Source of the DNA: Actinomycetes bacterium
GTDB lineage: Bacteria; Actinomycetota; CADDZG01; JAHWKV01
Direction: 5' to 3'
Assembly: GCA_029263035.1 (NCBI GenBank)
Contig: JAJCYF010000041.1
Location: forward strand, 1 to 8,827
DNA length: 8,827 bases
The notes under the pieces are model-generated. The model ran no database searches. It saw nothing but the letters and a program-made list of their open reading frames with translations, and was not told the DNA's origin. The translations under genes were made by a program, and so were the position numbers. Position 1 is the first letter of the stretch; each line of letters begins with the position of its first letter. Of the stretch, positions 6,003 to 8,827 are shown in pieces.

Positions 6003-6626
6003 TCAGCTAACTTCGGCGACGTGTGACGCGGCGATCTCCAGATCCCGGATGAATGCCTTCATCTCCAGGCGGCGGGTTTCGTCGTCCCGGGCGCGCAGGA
6101 TGGACGACGGGTGAACCGTCGCCATCACGCAGGGGGCAAGGTCCGACTCCACCGGCTCTCCGCGGTGCCGCGTCACCCGGAACGTCCGGCCCAGCAGCGC
6201 CTGCGCTGCGGTGGCGCCCAGGCACACCAGGACCTTCGGCTGGACCTGGGCCAGTTCCTGGTTCAGCCAGGGGACGCAGGCGTGGATCTCGGCTGCGTTG
6301 GGCTTCTGGTGAATCCGCCGCTTGCCCCGGGGCGTCCACTTGAAGTGCTTGACCACATTGGAGACGTAGACCGAATCCCTGACCACGCCGGCCGCCTCCA
6401 GCGCCTCGTCCAGCACCCGGCCGGCCGGTCCGACGAACGGGGACCCCTCCCGGTCCTCCCGGTCCCCGGGCTGCTCGCCGACCAGCATCAGGCTTGCCGG
6501 TGACGGGCCCTCCCCGAATACGGTCTGGGTGGCGTTCTCCCACAGGTCGCAGCCCCGGCAGCCCTTCGCCGCCTCTCCAAGCTCCGGCAGCGAGGCGCCG
6601 GGCGGGATGAATTCCGCCGCACTCAC
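6003..6626 (-). CDS. udgX: UdgX-type uracil-DNA-binding protein (UDG superfamily)
   Basis: A 207-residue Fe-S uracil-DNA glycosylase-superfamily protein. Motif A is GEQPGDRED (50-58), with Gln after GE as in UdgX rather than the Ala of family 4. The R-loop GKRRIH (101-106) is the UdgX hallmark. H106 corresponds to the histidine (H109 in the Mycobacterium smegmatis protein) that attacks the excised uracil's sugar and leaves the protein covalently bound to DNA. Motif C is HPSSILR (172-178). Four cysteines fit the 4Fe-4S ligand pattern: C23-x2-C26, C117-x17-C135. The start is GTG at 6626, overlapping the stop of the upstream DUF72 gene (GTGA), so the two are translationally coupled. It ends 14 bases from the convergent DUF3618-like gene. 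It should tag or protect uracil-containing sites rather than turn over as a normal glycosylase. Confidence 0.94.
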   Translation of the reverse strand: MSAAEFIPPGASLPELGEAAKGCRGCDLWENATQTVFGEGPSPASLMLVGEQPGDREDREGSPFVGPAGRVLDEALEAAGVVRDSVYVSNVVKHFKWTPRGKRRIHQKPNAAEIHACVPWLNQELAQVQPKVLVCLGATAAQALLGRTFRVTRHRGEPVESDLAPCVMATVHPSSILRARDDETRRLEMKAFIRDLEIAASHVAEVS

Positions 6627-7393
6627 GGGACCGGCACCGGTTCCGACGCGGTGCGGCTGGGCGAAAGGCCCTTCTCCGCGCCGATCTGGGCGAAGCGGAT
6701 GGCGTCCCGGATCGCGCAGCAGCGGTGGTCGTTGTTGAAGTACACGTAGACATCCTCGGAGGGCTGGAACTGGCCGGACAGCAGGTCGGCCCAGCGGTAG
6801 AGGGTTTCATCCGGGTAGCACGGGTGGGGGTCGGCATCGCCCTCGTGCATCCGAAGGTATCCCCAGGAGGCAGTCCTCCACTCGGCGCCGAGGGCTTTGG
6901 AGTGCCGGTCGGCCAGGCAGAAGGCGGCGTCGTGGCGTTCCAGGATCCCTCTGATCTCATCGGTGAACCAGGTCGGGTGGCGAAACTCGACCGCCAGGCG
7001 GACCGACTTGGGGAAGGCCTTCAGCGCCTCCTCCAGCCGTTCGGCGTCGGCGGAAAAGTTGGGGGGAAGCTGCAGCAGGACCGGCCCGAGCTTTTTGCCC
7101 AGGCCCCCGGCGGCATCCATGAGCGTCTTAACCACCGGCTTGGGGTCCTTCAGGCGCTTCAGGTGAGTGAGGAACCGGTTGGCCTTGACCGTGACCACGA
7201 AGTCGTCCGGGGTCGCCTTGCGCCACCTGGTAAAGGTCTTGCGTTCCGGAAGGCGGTAGAAGGTGTTGTTGACCTCCACGGTGGCGAACCGGTCCGCGTA
7301 GTAGTCCAGCCATCCCGGCGTGGGCAGGTCTTCGGGATAGAACCGGCCCTTCCAGTCGTCGTACTGCCACCCGGAGGTCCCGATGTAGAGCAT
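6623..7393 (-). CDS. DUF72 (YecE-like) family protein
   Basis: A 256-residue TIM-barrel-type protein of the DUF72/YecE family, whose reaction is not established. Family motifs seen in order: YIGTSGWQYDDWKGRFYP near the N-terminus, EVNNTFYRLP, VVTVKANRFLTH, GPVLLQLPPNF, LAVEFRHPTWF, WGYLRMHEG and VYVYFNNDH. The conserved charged and aromatic residues are all kept, so it is probably functional. I chose ATG at 7393 because family members usually begin just before IGTSGW. A TTG at 7411 would add 6 residues but falls inside a candidate promoter. There is no ribosome binding site before the ATG, consistent with a leaderless mRNA. Its last 4 bases overlap udgX, which suggests a joint role, perhaps in DNA repair or stress; that is inference. 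Confidence 0.92.
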   Translation of the reverse strand: MLYIGTSGWQYDDWKGRFYPEDLPTPGWLDYYADRFATVEVNNTFYRLPERKTFTRWRKATPDDFVVTVKANRFLTHLKRLKDPKPVVKTLMDAAGGLGKKLGPVLLQLPPNFSADAERLEEALKAFPKSVRLAVEFRHPTWFTDEIRGILERHDAAFCLADRHSKALGAEWRTASWGYLRMHEGDADPHPCYPDETLYRWADLLSGQFQPSEDVYVYFNNDHRCCAIRDAIRFAQIGAEKGLSPSRTASEPVPVP

Positions 7394-7402
7394 GTGAGGT
7401 TG

Positions 7403-7428
7403 GTACCCCAAGGCGGCCGGTCCGACAC
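7403..7428 (-). promoter_or_regulatory. Candidate SigB-type promoter of the DUF72-udgX operon
   Basis: On the minus strand, GTGT (7428-7425), a 16-base spacer and GGGTAC (7408-7403) fit the actinobacterial SigB pattern GNNT-N14-16-GGGTAY. Transcription would start near 7396, three bases before the ATG at 7393, which would explain the missing ribosome binding site. The -35 element is weak, and GGGTAC is not rare in GC-rich DNA, so this is a moderate-to-low-confidence call. Confidence 0.38.
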
Positions 7429-7437
7429 GGCCGTTTT

Positions 7438-7449
7438 GCCCGGCCGGGC
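7438..7449. promoter_or_regulatory. Perfect 12-bp palindrome between divergent genes
   Basis: GCCCGGCCGGGC is perfectly self-complementary and lies in the middle of the 98-base gap between the divergent DUF72 and F420 oxidoreductase genes. Position and symmetry allow a regulator-binding site; GC-only palindromes also occur by chance in DNA of this composition. Confidence 0.25.
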
Positions 7450-7491
7450 GACGGGAAACCTACCGGGACAGCACATCGATCGGAGGCCTCA

Positions 7492-8460
7492 ATGGAAATC
7501 GGATACGCGCTCTCATGTGAAGAGCACCGCCCCAACGACCTGGTGGACCTGGCGGCCGAGGCCGAGCAGCGCGGATTTTCGTTCGCTCTGATATCCGACC
7601 ACTACCACCCCTGGACGCGCACCCAGGGCCAGAGCCCGTTCGTGTGGTCGGTCATCGGGGGAATTGCCCGGGCCACCAGCACGCTGCAGCTGGGAACCGG
7701 GGTCACCTGCCCAACCGTCCGCATCCACCCGGCGATCATCGCCCAGGCGGCGGCGACGTCGGCCAGCATGATGCCGGGCCGCTTCTTTCTCGGAGTCGGC
7801 ACCGGGGAGAACCTGAACGAGCACATCCTGGCCGGGCGCTGGCCGGAGGTGGACGTGCGACTGGAGATGCTCGAGGAGGCCGTCGAGGTCATCCGGCTGC
7901 TGTGGCAGGGCGGGAGCCGGAGCCACCGGGGCCGCCACTACTCGGTGGAGAACGCCTGCGTGTTCACCCTGCCCGACGAGCTGCCGCCGATATACATGGC
8001 GGCGGCCGGTGAAAAATCGGCCGAGCTGGCCGGCCGGATCGGCGACGGGCTGGTGGGGACCGGACCCGGCCCGGTCCTGAAGGCATTTGACCAGGCGGGC
8101 GGCAACGGCAAGCCCAAGTACGGGCAGGTCACGGTTTGTTACGCCGGGTCCCAGTCGGAGGCCCGCTCCACGGCACGGAAATGGTGGCCGAACGCCGCCC
8201 TGAGCGGCGAGTTGGGCCAGGAGCTGCCGACGCCGGCCCATTTCGAACAGGCGACCAGCTGGGTCGACGACCAGACGATGGGGGAAAAGATTCCCTGCGG
8301 GCCGGACCCACAGATGCACATCAAGGCGATCCGGGAGTACGCCGACGCCGGGTATACCCACGTGTACGTCCACCAGGTCGGTCCGAACCAGTCGGAGTTC
8401 TTCGAGTTCTACGAGCGGGAGGTGATTCCCAACCTGCGCCCGGCGATGGCCGGCAGTTAA
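7492..8460 (+). CDS. F420-dependent luciferase-like oxidoreductase (G6PDH-like family)
   Basis: A 322-residue TIM-barrel enzyme of the luciferase-like monooxygenase superfamily, using reduced/oxidised coenzyme F420 for hydride transfer in the cytoplasm. It resembles F420-dependent glucose-6-phosphate dehydrogenase (Fgd1, 336 residues). E10 (SCEEH), D36-H37 (ISDHYHPW), W41 and E106 (GVGTGENLNEH) line up with Fgd1 E13, D39-H40, W44 and E109 at a constant offset of three. In my by-eye alignment from memory, the sugar-phosphate-binding lysine in Fgd1 (K259) falls on a Gln here, so glucose-6-phosphate may not be the substrate. ATG at 7492 follows GGAGG by 6 bases. It is divergent from the DUF72-udgX pair and convergent with the small acidic gene (6-base gap). 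It implies that the host makes F420. Confidence 0.92.
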   Translation: MEIGYALSCEEHRPNDLVDLAAEAEQRGFSFALISDHYHPWTRTQGQSPFVWSVIGGIARATSTLQLGTGVTCPTVRIHPAIIAQAAATSASMMPGRFFLGVGTGENLNEHILAGRWPEVDVRLEMLEEAVEVIRLLWQGGSRSHRGRHYSVENACVFTLPDELPPIYMAAAGEKSAELAGRIGDGLVGTGPGPVLKAFDQAGGNGKPKYGQVTVCYAGSQSEARSTARKWWPNAALSGELGQELPTPAHFEQATSWVDDQTMGEKIPCGPDPQMHIKAIREYADAGYTHVYVHQVGPNQSEFFEFYEREVIPNLRPAMAGS

Positions 8461-8466
8461 CCGGTC

Positions 8467-8667
8467 CTAGGGCTGGGGGACCTCGTCGCCCGCCTCGGCC
8501 TCGGTTTCAATCGCCTCGGCGGCCTCGTCGGTCACCGCCGCCTCCCTCTCGGGGTCGGCTGCGGGCCGGCCGGGGGTGCCGTCAGCGTTTCTGGGCGGCA
8601 CGATGGCGCCGGCCGGATCCGGGCCGTCCGGCGCAGCGGTTGGATCGGGGTCGGTGTCGGGGGCCAT
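8467..8667 (-). CDS. Small acidic, disordered hypothetical protein (66 aa)
   Basis: Unrecognised 66-residue protein. About 17 Asp/Glu stand against 3 Arg and no Lys, and it is rich in Pro and Ala: the first half has D-P/P-D repeats (APDTDPDPTAAPDGPDPAG), the second is an E/A-rich stretch that could form a helix. It has no membrane segment, cysteine or known motif. What makes it convincing as a gene is the AGGAGGT ribosome binding site 6 bases before the ATG and a well-placed SigB/SigF-type promoter about 40 bases upstream. It follows the putative STAS gene in the same direction and ends 6 bases from the convergent oxidoreductase. It could be a stress-induced disordered protein; no function can be assigned. 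Confidence 0.72.
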   Translation of the reverse strand: MAPDTDPDPTAAPDGPDPAGAIVPPRNADGTPGRPAADPEREAAVTDEAAEAIETEAEAGDEVPQP

Positions 8668-8704
8668 TGGTTACCTCCTGCGTCGAATGGGATCTGGCGC
8701 GTTG

Positions 8705-8729
8705 ATACCCGGCATCCCTGCGGTGAAAC
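8705..8729 (-). promoter_or_regulatory. SigB/SigF-type stress promoter for the small acidic gene
   Basis: On the minus strand GTTT (8729-8726), a 15-base spacer and GGGTAT (8710-8705) match the actinobacterial general-stress sigma consensus (GTTT-N15-17-GGGTAT for mycobacterial SigF, GNNT-N14-16-GGGTAY for Streptomyces SigB) with no mismatch. The predicted start near 8698 gives a leader of about 31 bases carrying the AGGAGGT ribosome binding site of the 66-residue protein. Confidence 0.6.
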
Positions 8730-8735
8730 TCTGCG

Positions 8736-8755
8736 GGCGCCGGGGAGGCGGCGCC
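8736..8755 (-). terminator. Possible GC-rich hairpin terminator after the STAS-like gene
   Basis: GGCGCC at 8750-8755 and again at 8736-8741 can pair across an 8-base loop, starting about 11 bases past the stop of the upstream gene. There is no T run after it, so it would be at best a U-less terminator of the kind proposed in GC-rich actinobacteria. It lies just before the SigB-type promoter, so it would separate the two transcripts. Confidence 0.3.
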
Positions 8756-8765
8756 GATCAGATAT

Positions 8766-8827
8766 CTAGCTGACCGCGAGCAGCTTGCTGAGGCCGCTGA
8801 CCTCGAGCACTTTGGAGGTGTTTGCCG
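8766..8827 (-). CDS. C-terminal end of a STAS-domain protein (anti-sigma factor antagonist-like)
   Basis: Only the last 19 complete codons are in the window, ending NTSKVLEVSGLSKLLAVS and a TAG stop. The pattern V-x-x-(V/L)-L-E-(V/I)-(S/T)-G-L-x-K-L-(F/L)-x-V is typical of the last helix of STAS anti-anti-sigma factors, where the chain usually ends a few residues later. These proteins bind and inactivate an anti-sigma kinase, freeing a stress sigma factor. The call rests on a short tail, so it is tentative; the SigB-type promoter right downstream fits it. The phosphorylatable serine would lie beyond the edge. Confidence 0.5.
   Translation of the reverse strand, partial: ANTSKVLEVSGLSKLLAVS

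Noticed and set aside
7394..7411. TTG start at 7411 for the DUF72 gene
   Set aside because: No ribosome binding site; the TTG lies in the candidate promoter, and family members normally begin close to the GTSGW motif, as the ATG at 7393 does.
7414..7437. Terminator-like CGGCCG stem followed by TTTT on the plus strand
   Set aside because: No plus-strand gene ends before it; the stem is short and made of a self-complementary hexamer common in GC-rich DNA.
7434..7456. SigB-like promoter for the F420 oxidoreductase (GTTT-like box, then GGGAAA)
   Set aside because: GGGAAA lacks the conserved T of GGGTAY and differs at two positions; not better than chance here.

Overview
The window is GC-rich DNA with tightly packed genes, non-ATG starts and 4-base stop/start overlaps. 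Gene content points to an actinobacterium (Actinomycetota): the argS-lysA pair, an F420-dependent oxidoreductase, an actinobacterial holin-X-type membrane protein next to a DUF3618-type protein, and UdgX. The genus cannot be told from the sequence. No stretch over 300 bases lacks a gene; the longest gap is about 130 bases (4711-4840).

Left part, minus strand (3803 down to 1): a four-gene run that looks like one transcription unit. It holds a stand-alone receiver-domain response regulator, argS (arginyl-tRNA synthetase), lysA (diaminopimelate decarboxylase) and the start of an exported or membrane-anchored alpha/beta hydrolase cut by the window edge. The junctions are a 2-base gap, a GTGA overlap and a 4-base gap. 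Divergent from it, on the plus strand, is a complete tRNA-Arg(CCG) with encoded CCA, so an arginine tRNA sits beside arginyl-tRNA synthetase.

Middle, plus strand (4008-5988): a VapB/VapC-type toxin-antitoxin pair directly downstream of the tRNA. It has a TTGA overlap and a small palindrome lying over the -10 box and start codon. A two-gene unit follows, each gene with a strong ribosome binding site: a two-helix holin-X/DUF1469-like membrane protein and a DUF3618-like protein whose middle is built of 11-residue LEA-like repeats.

Right part: the DUF72 gene and udgX on the minus strand are joined by a GTGA overlap. UdgX is a uracil-DNA-binding protein of the UDG superfamily that crosslinks itself to uracil-DNA. 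Divergent from them is an F420-dependent luciferase-like oxidoreductase. Last come a 66-residue very acidic protein and the C-terminal end of what looks like a STAS-domain (anti-anti-sigma) protein, both on the minus strand.

A possible unifying theme, which is inference, is stress response. A near-perfect SigB/SigF-type promoter (GTTT-N15-GGGTAT) precedes the small acidic gene, and a weaker one (GTGT-N16-GGGTAC) lies three bases upstream of the predicted DUF72 transcript's ATG. Nearby genes are a STAS protein, a suicidal uracil-DNA binder, LEA-like repeats and a toxin-antitoxin pair. No CRISPR array, insertion sequence, rRNA or integrase was seen.
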